NCBI RefSeq assembly: GCF_008642355.1
Contig: NZ_CP029193.1
Coordinates: 62,001 to 126,000, forward strand
Source: Streptomyces venezuelae
Lineage (GTDB): Bacteria > Actinomycetota > Actinomycetes > Streptomycetales > Streptomycetaceae
DNA: 64,000 nucleotides
Direction: 5' to 3'
Shown: positions 28,539 to 36,701 of the stretch, in pieces
How the letters are laid out: every line of letters starts with the position of its first letter
How positions within the stretch are numbered: the stretch's first letter is position 1
Translations under genes and position numbers: made by a program
The notes under the pieces: model-generated
Seen by the model: only the letters and a program-made list of their open reading frames with translations
Databases searched by the model: none
What the model was told of the DNA's origin: nothing

Positions 28539-28868
28539 GTGAGCGGTGCGGGAGAAGAGCCGGCGCAGGTCACGGTGGAACTGAGCGGGGCGGCCAAGGA
28601 CGCCGGGAGCGTCTTCGACGTCCTGAAGGCGGTCTACGCCTCGGACCGCGACGGCGGGCCCACGGCGTCGGACGCGAGCGGGCCGACCGTGTGGAGCGGT
28701 GTGTTCGACACCGCCCGGCCGGCGGGCGGCGGGCCGGGCGGCACGCCCTCCCTGCAGGGCCCGGTGACCGCCGGGGTGCAGGGCGGCTATGTGGCGGTCG
28801 ACCAGGTCGTCACGGTCCTCTCGGCGGCCTTCACCGTCACCGAGGAGGGCTCCGCCTCGGGCGATCAG
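28539..28868 (+). pseudogene. 3'-truncated small Streptomyces protein gene
   Basis: About 110 residues of a small alpha/beta protein (QVTVELSGAAKDAGSVFDVL, PTVWSGVFDTA, VQGGYVAVDQVVTVLSAAF) running to ASGDQ. From memory, intact relatives continue from GDQ with a charged beta strand and stop soon after. Here the frame instead runs into sequence antisense to a ferritin gene and stays open to 29516 with no homology. GTG 28539 follows GAAAGG by 8 nt. The 3' end appears to have been lost together with that of the facing ferritin gene. Confidence 0.55.
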
Positions 28869-29336
28869 GTCCTCGAAGACGCGGCGGGTGGTGGGGTCGC
28901 CCTCCCCCAGCCACTGGGCGATCTCGGTGTAGGCGGCGACGGCGACGCGTTCGGCGACCAGGTCCTCCTTGATCATTTCGATCAGGTCGGTGCTGTCGTC
29001 GTACTCCGCGTGGGAGCGGGAGGTGAGCGTGTCGGGGTTGAAGTCCGGCTCGCCGCCCAGCTGGACGATGCGCTGGGCCAGTTTGTCGGCGTGCTCCTGC
29101 TCCTCCTGGGCGTGTTCCAGGAACTCCGCGGCCACCGGCTCGGAGTACAGGCCCGAGACCGTGTAGTAGTGCCGCTTGTAGCGCAGGGTGCAGACGATCT
29201 CGGTGGCGAGGGCCTCGTTGAGGACGAGGAGCACGCGCTCCAGGTCCGCGCCGTAGGCGTCGGTGACCGGGCCCTTCTCGATCTGCCGGCGGGCCCGCTC
29301 GCGGATGGTCTTGATGTCGGTCAGGAACTCGGCCAT
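28857..29336 (-). pseudogene. 3'-truncated bacterioferritin-like gene
   Basis: The first about 158 residues match a ferritin-like/bacterioferritin protein: LNEALATEIVCTLRYKRHYY and EFLEHAQEEQEHADKLAQRI carry ferroxidase ligands, and DPTTRRVFEDLIA starts the last helix. Normal relatives continue with an EE-x-HA ligand motif. Here the frame changes to Gly/Arg-rich sequence at about 28857-28868 and has no stop for thousands of bases. The last ferroxidase ligands are therefore missing and iron oxidation is probably impaired. ATG 29336 is the family start. Confidence 0.6.
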
Positions 29337-29869
29337 GGCTGCTGCTCTCTGCTGGGCGGTCGGGGCGGCGGGCGGAGCGCGTCCGGTGTCCCGCCACCCC
29401 CTGACCGTACCCATATGTCCGCATTCATCCCCTGGTGGCCGGTGCCGGTGTCGGGACCGGCCACCAGGGGGCGCCGGAGCGGGGCGGCGTCCGCGCGGGC
29501 GGTGCCGGTGCCCTGACAACGCAGGTGACCGCTCTGCGGGTGTCGGGGTACTCTGCGCGCCGGGCGGACGGGGCCGGCGTGCGGCGGGCCGCCCTTCCGG
29601 CACGAACAGGGGTGGCTCGTGCGCGCGTTGGGCCGCGCGGCGGGCCGTGGGGGGAAGCGGAGACGACATGCGGGGGCTGGGCCAGGGCAGACCGGCGGGC
29701 GGCGCGGTGGGGGTGCGCCGCGGGGGCGTCCGCCGCGCGCCGCGCCCCCACAGGCACCCCCCGGCGGCGGCCGGACGGCGGACGTGCCGCCTCGGCCGCC
29801 GTGCGGCGGCAGGCGGGCCGTCACTGCCGGGGGCGGCTGCCGCGGGCGGGATGGGCGGGAGGGCCGGCG
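29337..29869. other. 533-nt non-coding stretch
   Basis: Lies between the divergent ferritin remnant and the MmyB-type regulator. It holds a GGTGCCGGTGTCGGGACCGG-like imperfect palindrome region near 29440-29465 and otherwise no convincing gene. It should contain both promoters. Confidence 0.5.
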
Positions 29870-30757
29870 GTGGACAATAAGGCCGCCCTGCGGCAGCTGC
29901 TGCGCGGCAAGCGGAGCCGGCTGGAGCCCGCCGCGGTGGGCCTGCGCCCGCGCACCGGCCGCGGCCGCCGCGCCCCGGGGCTCTCCCAGGCGCAGGTCGC
30001 CCAGCTCCTGTACGTCTCCGAGCGCACCTACGCCCAGCTGGAGCGCGGCGAAATGCCCGCCCCCGCCCCCGGCTTCCTGGACCGGGTCTGTGAGGTGCTG
30101 CGTCTGGAGGAGGGTGATCGCACCGCGCTGTACGTGTACGCGCTGGGGTACGAGCCGCCCCGGCCCCAGGACCCGCTGGCCGGGCAGGACATCCACGGCG
30201 CCTGGCACGAGGCGGTGACCAGTGTGAGCAGGCCCTGTTACGTCAACGACGTCGCCTGGAACGTACTGGCCTGCAACGAGGCGTTCACCGCCACGTTCCC
30301 GCGCGCCCCGGGGGCCCGGCCCGCGCTGCCGGAGCGCAACTTGATGCGCTACATGCTGCTGCGGCACACCGCGCGCGAGCACCACCTGCTGGACTGGGAG
30401 CGGCAGTGGGCCCGGCCGCTGGCCGCGCAGCTGCGCAAGGCCGTGGCGCAGTACCCGGGCAACGGTGACCTGCGGGAGCTGGACCAGGAGGTGGAGGCCG
30501 ACCCGGTGGCCGGGCCCATCTACCGCTCGGATCCGGTGACCTACGTCCAGCCCAGCGGGGCGACGCGGCCGGTGCGCTTTCCCTGGCCCGGGCCGGCGGG
30601 CCCGCCGGCCGGCGCCGAGCGGTGCTGCGCCGAGCATCTGCCCTCCCGGGCCGGGCTGGTGACCATGTGTGCGGCCGTGCCGCTGGGCTCGCCCGGCGCC
30701 CGCTTCTTCATCCTGGTCTTCGAGCCCGCACCGGCGGCGGGGGGCACGGGGCGCTGA
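29870..30757 (+). CDS. XRE-type regulator with MmyB-like ligand-binding domain
   Basis: A 295-residue regulator. The N-terminal HTH (about 1-85) includes LSQAQVAQLLYVSERTYAQLERG. The C-terminal MmyB-like domain (about 105-290) has DVAWNVLACNEAF and RNLMRYMLL. MmyB-family proteins are widespread Streptomyces regulators, and several activate antibiotic genes. The GTG at 29870 is preceded by a GGGAGGG element. The gene is isolated, so its target is unknown. Confidence 0.82.
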   Translation: MDNKAALRQLLRGKRSRLEPAAVGLRPRTGRGRRAPGLSQAQVAQLLYVSERTYAQLERGEMPAPAPGFLDRVCEVLRLEEGDRTALYVYALGYEPPRPQDPLAGQDIHGAWHEAVTSVSRPCYVNDVAWNVLACNEAFTATFPRAPGARPALPERNLMRYMLLRHTAREHHLLDWERQWARPLAAQLRKAVAQYPGNGDLRELDQEVEADPVAGPIYRSDPVTYVQPSGATRPVRFPWPGPAGPPAGAERCCAEHLPSRAGLVTMCAAVPLGSPGARFFILVFEPAPAAGGTGR

Positions 30758-30834
30758 GAGCCCGCGCCCTCACCCCGGACGCCGAGGCGGTGGTGCAGGC
30801 GCCCGCCCCCGGACGGGAAGGGCCCGCCCCGCCC

Positions 30835-31335
30835 TCACCCCGCCCCGGCCCCGGGGGTGGTTTCCCAGAGGGGGTGGCCGCAGTGGGGGCAGAAGCGGGC
30901 GCCGTCGGGGGTCAGGTGGTCGCAGTGGGGGCACACGTGGGCCAGGAGGCAGGCCGGGTCGCCCAAGTCGGCGGGGGCGGGGGGCCGGTGGCGGTGGGCG
31001 GTGGTGTAGGTCAGGCCCCGGGCGCCGGCCCGCAGGGCGTGCGGGGTGCGGGCGGGCAGCCAGGCCAGGGCGCCGGGGGCGAGCGGGAAGCGGGTGCCGG
31101 CCAGGCGCAGTTCGCCCTCGCCGGCCAGCACGGTGAGCAGGAGGCCGTGCCCGGCCCCGGCGTCCTCGCCCAGGTCCGTGCCGGGCGCCAGCCGCACCAC
31201 GGCGGCGTCCAGGTCGCGGCCCCGGCCGCGCAGCGCCCACACCACGCTGACCGGTCCGCGCCCGGGGGCGCCGGTCTCGTGCGGGCCGAGCAGGACCGGT
31301 CCTGGCGCGTGGCCGGGCTGCGGGTTCGTGGGCAT
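30835..31335 (-). CDS. Cupin-like protein fused to a C-terminal zinc ribbon
   Basis: A 166-residue protein. Residues about 20-115 are a cupin-like beta barrel (LAGEGELRLAGTRFPLAPGALAWLP) without the full HxH metal set. The end (about 133-155) is a zinc ribbon, CPHCDHLTPDGARFCPHCG, of the double zinc-finger type. Cupin plus zinc-ribbon fusions are uncommon; a sensor or scaffold role is possible. It is divergent from the multicopper oxidase gene across 255 nt. Confidence 0.65.
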   Translation of the reverse strand: MPTNPQPGHAPGPVLLGPHETGAPGRGPVSVVWALRGRGRDLDAAVVRLAPGTDLGEDAGAGHGLLLTVLAGEGELRLAGTRFPLAPGALAWLPARTPHALRAGARGLTYTTAHRHRPPAPADLGDPACLLAHVCPHCDHLTPDGARFCPHCGHPLWETTPGAGAG

Positions 31336-31590
31336 CGTGCCGTGTCTCCTTCACGCCGGGGCGGGTCATGCGCAGTGTGCGCCGGCCGGGCGCCGCGCGC
31401 GATGCCGGGAGGGGTGAAAGCGGGGCGGACCGGGACCATGCGGATCCGAGTGAATCTCGAGGTGCGGCTGGTGAACTACGGCTGGCACCGCACGGCTTGA
31501 CGCGGCCGCGCTCTTTGTCACCCCGTGCGGCCGGCCCCTTCGCGGTTGCCCGTTTTCTCACTCACGTACGCATGTACTTAGGAGGGCACC

Positions 31591-33042
31591 ATGGTCACCC
31601 GACGCCGTCTGCTCGGCACCGGACTCGCCGCCGCGGGCGTAGGGCTCACCGGGGCGTCGTTCACCCCCCTGCTCGGCGTGGACCGCGCCAAGGCCAGCCC
31701 GGCCGCGGCCGCCGCGGCCATACCCGAGCTGTTCACCGTACCCATGCCGCAGATGCCGGTCCTCAGACCCACGCTGCGCACCACGACCACCGATTACTAC
31801 GACGTCACCACCCGCCGGGTCCGCAAGGAGATCCTGCCGGGCATCCAGACCGATCTGCTCACCTACGACGGGAACTTCCCCGGCGCGACCATCAAGGCGC
31901 GCTCGGGGCGCACCGTCGTCGTGCGCCAGCACAACGAGCTGGACGTGGCCACCTCCTCGCACCTGCACGGCGCCTCGGTCACCCAGGCCAACGACGGCGA
32001 CCCGATGGACACCCTGGCGCCGGGCGGTGTGCGCGCCTACACCTATCCCAACAGGCAGCCGCACGCCTCGCTGTGGTACCACGACCACGCCCACCACATG
32101 GAGTCGGAGAACGTCTACCGCGGGCTGCACGGCAGTTACCTGCTGACCGACGCCGTCGAGGACAAGCTGCCGCTGCCCAAGGGCGAGTACGACGTGGTGA
32201 TCGCGATCCGCGACGCGCACTTCGACGCGGCGGGGCAGCTCGTGTACGTCATGGACGACCAGCAGCGCTCCACGCTGCTGGTCAACGGCGCGCCCTACCC
32301 CTACTTCCAGGTCGCCGCCCGCAAGTACCGGCTGCGCCTGGCCAACATGTCCAACCAGCGTTTCCTGGGGCTGCGGCTGGCCGACGGCAGCGAGATCGTC
32401 CAGATCGGCTCGGACGGCGGGCTGCTGCCGCGCCCGCACACCACCGACACCCTCACCCTGTCCCCGGGCGAGCGCATCGACGCCGTCGTGGACTTCTCCC
32501 GCTACAAGGTGGGCGAGAAGGTGGTGCTGGAGAACACCATCATCTTCGCCGGCAGCGCCGAGCAGGTGGGCCAGGTGATGCGGTTCGACGTGGTGCGCAC
32601 GGCCGCCGACAGCAGTGCGGTGCCCGCGGTGCTGCGCTCGCTGCCGGCGCTGCCCACGCCGACCAACGAGCGGACGGTGGTGATGAAGATGGAGGAGGGG
32701 GTGGCGCACCCCAAGGGCTTCATGGACGGCAAGGTGTACGACCCGGCGCGGGTGGATGCCAGCATCCGGTTCGGGGCCAGTGAGGTGTGGACGGTCACCA
32801 ACGCCAATGCGCGGGTGCCGCACAACTTCCATATGCACCTGGTGCAGTTCCGGGTCCTGGAGCGCAACGGCAAGCCGCCGGCGCCGGGTGAGGCGGGGCT
32901 GAAGGACACGGTGATCGTGGCGGCCGGGGAGACGGTCAAGCTGCAGGCGACCTTCGACTCCTACCGGGGTTCCTACGTCTACCACTGCCACATGCTGGAC
33001 CACTCGGCGATGGGCATGATGGCGACCATGAAGATCAGCTGA
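31591..33042 (+). CDS. Tat-exported multicopper oxidase
   Basis: A 483-residue secreted laccase-like enzyme. It starts with a twin-arginine signal (TRRRLLGTGLAAAGVGL) and a cleavage-like AKA-S. Copper ligands are visible in SSHLHGAS (about 131), WYHDHAHH (about 165), PHNFHMHLVQF (about 409) and the type-1/trinuclear motif YHCHMLDHSAMGM near the end. It is similar to CotA/CueO-type three-domain oxidases, so phenol or metal oxidation outside the membrane is expected. An AGGAGGGCACC site precedes the ATG. It lies 4.3 kb from the phz cluster, and a role in oxidative coupling of its product is speculative. Confidence 0.88.
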   Translation: MVTRRRLLGTGLAAAGVGLTGASFTPLLGVDRAKASPAAAAAAIPELFTVPMPQMPVLRPTLRTTTTDYYDVTTRRVRKEILPGIQTDLLTYDGNFPGATIKARSGRTVVVRQHNELDVATSSHLHGASVTQANDGDPMDTLAPGGVRAYTYPNRQPHASLWYHDHAHHMESENVYRGLHGSYLLTDAVEDKLPLPKGEYDVVIAIRDAHFDAAGQLVYVMDDQQRSTLLVNGAPYPYFQVAARKYRLRLANMSNQRFLGLRLADGSEIVQIGSDGGLLPRPHTTDTLTLSPGERIDAVVDFSRYKVGEKVVLENTIIFAGSAEQVGQVMRFDVVRTAADSSAVPAVLRSLPALPTPTNERTVVMKMEEGVAHPKGFMDGKVYDPARVDASIRFGASEVWTVTNANARVPHNFHMHLVQFRVLERNGKPPAPGEAGLKDTVIVAAGETVKLQATFDSYRGSYVYHCHMLDHSAMGMMATMKIS

Positions 33043-33049
33043 GCCGGCG

Positions 33050-33080
33050 CCGCCCGCGGCCCGCATCGGGCCGCGGGCGG
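33050..33080. terminator. 13-bp hairpin terminator after the multicopper oxidase
   Basis: Perfect arms 33050-33062 and 33068-33080, loop GCATC, 8 nt after the oxidase stop and before the stop of the convergent gene. Confidence 0.8.
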
Positions 33081-33113
33081 TTCGCCCCCTCCCCCCCGGG
33101 TGTGGGGGGCGGT

Positions 33114-33587
33114 TCAGGTGAACTGGCCGACCCGGTAGTGGCCGGCGGGCTGCTGGGCCATGATGTTGAGCCGGTTGAAGGCGTTGATCAGGGCGATGGT
33201 GGCCAGCAGGGCGGCCAGCTGGTCCTCGTCGTAGTGGCGGGCGGCGTTCGCCCAGGCCGCCTCGCTGACCCCGCCGGCCGCGTCGGCGACACGGGTGCCC
33301 TGTTCGGCCAGTTCCAGGGCGGCGCGTTCGGCCTCGGTGAAGACCGTCGCCTCGCGCCAGGCGGCGACCAGGTTGAGGCGCACCTGGCTCTCCCCGGCGT
33401 GGGCGGCCTCCTTGGTGTGCATGTCGATGCAGAAGCCGCAGCCGTTGATCTGGCTGGCGCGCAGCCTGACCAGTTCCTGCGTCGACGCGGGCAGCGTGGA
33501 GTCCGCTGCCGCCTTGCCCGCCGCGGCCAGGTACTTCACGAAGGCGGCCGAGACGGGGTTGTCGAAAAGGTTCAAGCGAGCGTCCAT
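33114..33587 (-). CDS. Carboxymuconolactone decarboxylase/AhpD-like protein (ECF41 partner)
   Basis: A 157-residue helical AhpD-fold protein with the redox motif NGCGFCIDMHTKEA (Cys-x-x-Cys and His, about residues 48-58). Proteins of this type are the standard neighbours and targets of ECF41 sigma factors (COE: carboxymuconolactone decarboxylase, oxidoreductase, epimerase). The gene lies directly downstream of such a sigma gene. Its own upstream region carries the ECF41-type promoter at 33626-33652. Confidence 0.87.
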   Translation of the reverse strand: MDARLNLFDNPVSAAFVKYLAAAGKAAADSTLPASTQELVRLRASQINGCGFCIDMHTKEAAHAGESQVRLNLVAAWREATVFTEAERAALELAEQGTRVADAAGGVSEAAWANAARHYDEDQLAALLATIALINAFNRLNIMAQQPAGHYRVGQFT

Positions 33588-33625
33588 GGTGGGCTCCTCT
33601 GCCGTGCTGGTGTGTACACAGCTCA

Positions 33626-33652
33626 GACCGCGCAGCCCGCCCGGATGTGACA
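33626..33652 (-). promoter_or_regulatory. Putative ECF41 promoter upstream of the AhpD-like gene
   Basis: Reading the minus strand: TGTCACA (33652-33646) then 15 nt then CGGTC (33630-33626). TGTCACA is the known -35 element of ECF41-dependent promoters. The ATG follows 39 nt further on. Confidence 0.6.
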
Positions 33653-33683
33653 GCCGCCCGCGCCGCCGGGGCGCGGGCGGGGG

Positions 33684-34616
33684 TCAGCCGGTGGTCCAGG
33701 GGCGGAGTTTTTCGGGGTTGCGCACCGCCCACAGGTGCTTGATGCGCTCGCCGGCGAAGTCGAAGGCCAGCACCGAGACGGTGACGCCGTTCTGCTGGAC
33801 GACCAGGCCGGGCTCGCCGTTGACGGTGCGTTCCAGGATCGTCATGGCGGGCGCCTTGGCGGTGATGGTGACCAGGTAGCGGGCGATCTGCTCGCCGCCG
33901 CCGGTGGGGGGTGCGGCGTTGACCAGGCCGCCGCCGTCGGCCAGCCCGGTGGCGTCGGGGTCCAGGAGGCTGATCAGGGCGCCGATGTCCTTGGCCTCCC
34001 AGGCCTGCTTGAAGTCGCGCACCAGGTCGGCGCGGCGGGCGGTGGCGGTGGCGGGGGCCTGCTGGGCGCTGCGGATGCGGCGGCGGGCGGAGGAGGCCAG
34101 CTGGCGGCAGGCGGCCGGGCTGCGGCCGACGCTTTCGGCCACTTCGGCGAAGGAGTAGCGAAAGACGTCGTGGAGGATGAAGGCGACCCGTTCGGCCGGG
34201 GTCATGGACTCCAGGACCACCAGGAAGGCCATGTTGACCGACTCGTCCAGGGTGATGCGGTCGGCCGGGTCGGCGGTGCCCGCCGAGCGGCCGCTGATCC
34301 ACTCGGAGTGGTCGGGCAGCGGTTCGGGGATCCACTCCCCCACATACCGCTCGCGCCGGGCCCGCGCGGAGCCCAAAAGGTCCAGGCAGATGCGGCTGGC
34401 CACGGTGGTCAGCCAGCCGCCGGGCGAGGCGACCGCCTCGCGCTGGGCGGGCGTCATGGCGTACCAGCGGGCGTAGGCCTCCTGCACCACGTCCTCGGCG
34501 TCGGCCAGCGAGCCGAGGAAGCGGTAGGCGAGGTTGATCAGCTGACGCCGCTCGCTCAGGACCGTGCTCAGGTCCGTCTCGAGCCGGTCGTCGTCTGGCG
34601 CGGTCTGCGTCGTCAT
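33684..34616 (-). CDS. sigJ: ECF41 RNA polymerase sigma factor (SigJ type), copy 1
   Basis: A 310-residue ECF sigma factor. Region 2 (about 25-90) has NLAYRFLGSLADAEDVVQEAY, region 4 (about 135-190) has YSFAEVAESVGRSPAACRQLASSARRR. A fused C-terminal SnoaL-like domain (about 205-305) carries the ECF41 hallmarks DGGG and NPEKL. In this group that domain, not a separate anti-sigma factor, modulates activity. It is very similar to the second copy at 35213-36148. A promoter of its own type sits at 34658-34686. Confidence 0.9.
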   Translation of the reverse strand: MTTQTAPDDDRLETDLSTVLSERRQLINLAYRFLGSLADAEDVVQEAYARWYAMTPAQREAVASPGGWLTTVASRICLDLLGSARARRERYVGEWIPEPLPDHSEWISGRSAGTADPADRITLDESVNMAFLVVLESMTPAERVAFILHDVFRYSFAEVAESVGRSPAACRQLASSARRRIRSAQQAPATATARRADLVRDFKQAWEAKDIGALISLLDPDATGLADGGGLVNAAPPTGGGEQIARYLVTITAKAPAMTILERTVNGEPGLVVQQNGVTVSVLAFDFAGERIKHLWAVRNPEKLRPWTTG

Positions 34617-34657
34617 CGTCTCGCTTGCTCCCTTGGCCGGAATCTGCCGTCATGGCA

Positions 34658-34686
34658 TACGACGAGACAGCCGGTGGGAATGTGAG
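34658..34686 (-). promoter_or_regulatory. Putative ECF41-type promoter upstream of sigma copy 1
   Basis: Minus strand: CTCACATT (34686-34679), 14-nt spacer, CGTCGTA (34664-34658), 41 nt before the ATG. The same two blocks with identical spacing occur on the plus strand at 36226-36254. This suggests autoregulation. Confidence 0.6.
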
Positions 34687-34761
34687 GCGGCCCGGCCCGC
34701 CGGGCGGCACCTTCTGGCAGGATTCCAGCGCCCTCCTAGCCGTATCAAATAGTCATATGAC

Positions 34762-35145
34762 ATGAGCAAACACAAAGCGATCGTGGAGCGGTACCGCGAC
34801 GGGGTCCTCAGCGGCGACCACGAGCAGGTCCTGGCCCTGGTGACCGACGACGTGGTGTGGGAGAGCCTGGGCCAGCTGCGGGTGCAGGGCAAGGACGCGC
34901 TGCGGGGCGTGGTGCAGAACAAGGACGACGTGGTGGCCGAGGGCGTCGTGCAGCGTCCGCGGATCACGGTCGACCGGCTGATCGAGGAGGGCGACACGGT
35001 GGTGGCCACCGGGCGGGCCGCGCTGGTGCTGCCCACCGGCGCGAGCGCGGAGTTCCTCTTCTGCGACGTGTTCACCTTCGTCGGGGACGCGATCAGTCAC
35101 CTGGAGAGCTACAAGGTTCCCCTGGCCCCGCCCCGGCAGGGCTGA
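34762..35145 (+). CDS. SnoaL-like (NTF2-fold) protein
   Basis: A 127-residue NTF2-fold protein: HKAIVERYRDGVLSGDHEQV opening helix, DDVVWESLG, then beta strands ending DVFTFVGDAISHLESY. It is a stand-alone relative of the C-terminal domain of the two flanking ECF41 sigma factors. It may share ligands with them or be an enzyme. No good ribosome site lies before the ATG, so the mRNA may be leaderless. Confidence 0.8.
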   Translation: MSKHKAIVERYRDGVLSGDHEQVLALVTDDVVWESLGQLRVQGKDALRGVVQNKDDVVAEGVVQRPRITVDRLIEEGDTVVATGRAALVLPTGASAEFLFCDVFTFVGDAISHLESYKVPLAPPRQG

Positions 35146-35157
35146 CCGCGCCCGCAG

Positions 35158-35191
35158 CCGGTCCCGGTGCCCGGCCGGGTGCCGGGACCGG
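35158..35191. terminator. Hairpin between convergent SnoaL and sigma genes
   Basis: Perfect 10-bp arms 35158-35167 and 35182-35191; the 14-nt loop contains the palindrome CCCGGCCGGG. It lies between the two stops. Confidence 0.7.
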
Positions 35192-35212
35192 GGCGCGCCG
35201 TCCCGCGGCGGG

Positions 35213-36148
35213 TCAGCCGGCCGTCCAGGGGCGCAGCTTCTCGGGGTTGCGCACCGCCCAGATGTGCTTGATGCGCTCGCCCTCGAAGTCGAAGGCCAGC
35301 ACCGAGACGGTGACGCCGTCCTGCTGGGCCACCAGGCCGGGCTGGCCGTTGACGGTGCGCTCCAGGATCGTCAGGTCCGGGGCGCGGCCGGCGACGTCGG
35401 CGAAGACGCGGGCGATGGCCTGGCCGCCGGTGACCGGCTGCAGCTGGGCGCTGACCAGGCCGCCGCCGTCGGCGATCGTGGTGGCGTCGGGGTCGAGCAG
35501 GCCGACGAGGGCCTCGATGTCCTTGGCGGCCCAGGCCTGTTTGAAGTCGCGCACCAGGTCGGCGCGGTGGGTGGTGGCGGCCGCCGGTGTGCTGCGGGCG
35601 GCGCTGATGCGGCGGCGGGCGGAGGAGGCCAGCTGGCGGCAGGCGGCCGGGCTGCGGCCGACGATCTCGGCGACTTCGGCGAAGGAGTAGTGGAAGACGT
35701 CGTGGAGGATGAAGGCGACGCGTTCGGCCGGGGTCATCGCGTCCAGGACGACGAGGAAGGCCATGTTGACCGACTCGTCCAGGGTGATGCGGTCGGCCGG
35801 GTCGCCGGCGGCCTCCTCCGGCCCGCTGATCCACTCCATGCGGTCGGGCAGCGGCTCGGGGATCCACTCCCCCACATACCGCTCGCGCCGGGCCCGGGCC
35901 GAGCCCAAAAGGTCCAGGCAGATGCGGCTGGCCACGGTGGTCAGCCAGCCGCCGGGGGCGGCGACCGCCTCGCGCCGGCGTTCGGACATCGCATACCAGC
36001 GGGCGTAGGTCTCCTGCACCACGTCCTCGGCGTCGGCCAGCGAGCCGAGGAACCGGTAGGCGAGGTTGATCAGTTGCCGGCGCTCGCTGAGTACGGCGCG
36101 CAGGCCGGGGTCGAGCCGGCTGTCCTCCGGCTCCACGTGCTTGCTCAT
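35213..36148 (-). CDS. sigJ: ECF41 RNA polymerase sigma factor (SigJ type), copy 2
   Basis: A 311-residue paralogue of the sigma factor at 33684-34616. Long stretches are identical, including the region-2 segment LINLAYRFLGSLADAEDVVQ and the region after LGSARARRERYVGEWIPEPL, and both end in NPEKLRPWT. The DGGG motif is also present. The pair looks like a local duplication. Divergence is concentrated in the first 15 residues, before region 4.2 and in the SnoaL-like domain, so the two may sense different signals. Confidence 0.9.
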   Translation of the reverse strand: MSKHVEPEDSRLDPGLRAVLSERRQLINLAYRFLGSLADAEDVVQETYARWYAMSERRREAVAAPGGWLTTVASRICLDLLGSARARRERYVGEWIPEPLPDRMEWISGPEEAAGDPADRITLDESVNMAFLVVLDAMTPAERVAFILHDVFHYSFAEVAEIVGRSPAACRQLASSARRRISAARSTPAAATTHRADLVRDFKQAWAAKDIEALVGLLDPDATTIADGGGLVSAQLQPVTGGQAIARVFADVAGRAPDLTILERTVNGQPGLVAQQDGVTVSVLAFDFEGERIKHIWAVRNPEKLRPWTAG

Positions 36149-36701
36149 GGTGTCGCCAACTCCCTTGACTGCGCCCCGACTTCACCAGTTCGTTCCGGCG
36201 TCGCCCTGAAGGTGGCGCGCGTCACCTCACATTACAACGGGCTGCGTCGTCGTATGGCTGGAGATCGAATTCCCGCCGGGCTCCCGTCCCCCGGTCGCCC
36301 GGCGCCGGAATCCCCGTTCTCCGCCCGCGACTTCGGGCCTTCGAGGTCGCACCGACCGCCGAGGAGAATTGCCGTGCAGCTGACTTCGATCCGCGGATCA
36401 CCAGCAGGTCCGGGCTCCGCCGTGCGCGGCGGCCGCCCGGTGCGCCAGGTTCCGTCCCGGCCGGGGTTATGACACAGGCTCTGACCTGGGACGCACGGCT
36501 CCGGTCGACGGGGGCCGCCGACAGTGCCACACCGCCGGCGGCGCCCCGCGGGGCGGACCGCGGTCCGCGCACGGATGTTCTTCCCGGCCTGTGCCCCCGC
36601 CCGCTGCCGGATGTTTTTCCCACAGGGGTACGGCCGTCTCCCACGGGGGCGGCCGGCTTCTGGCACCACCCGTTAAAGCACGCGAAGAAAAGGAAACAGC
36701 T
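36149..36701. other. 553-nt intergenic region between sigma copy 2 and wrbA
   Basis: Contains the plus-strand ECF41-type promoter at 36226-36254 but no convincing gene. Two related strings, CGGATGTTCTTCCC (about 36572) and CGGATGTTTTTCCC (about 36607), lie about 35 nt apart upstream of wrbA. Confidence 0.55.
36226..36254 (+). promoter_or_regulatory. Putative ECF41-type promoter reading toward wrbA
   Basis: CTCACATT (36226-36233), 14-nt spacer, CGTCGTA (36248-36254). It is the same bipartite sequence as upstream of sigma copy 1, but points away from sigma copy 2 and toward wrbA about 450 nt downstream. Confidence 0.5.

Noticed and set aside
26676..28840. Read-through extension of the ferritin frame to base 26676
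   Set aside because: Beyond about 28857 it is antisense to the small acidic gene and runs over the phosphatase gene in a different frame; the sequence is Arg/Pro-rich filler.
31591..33042. Multicopper oxidase as a phenoxazinone synthase of the phenazine pathway
   Set aside because: It has a Tat signal, is clearly shorter than phenoxazinone synthase, and sits outside the cluster beyond wrbA and the sigma genes. A pathway role is not supported.
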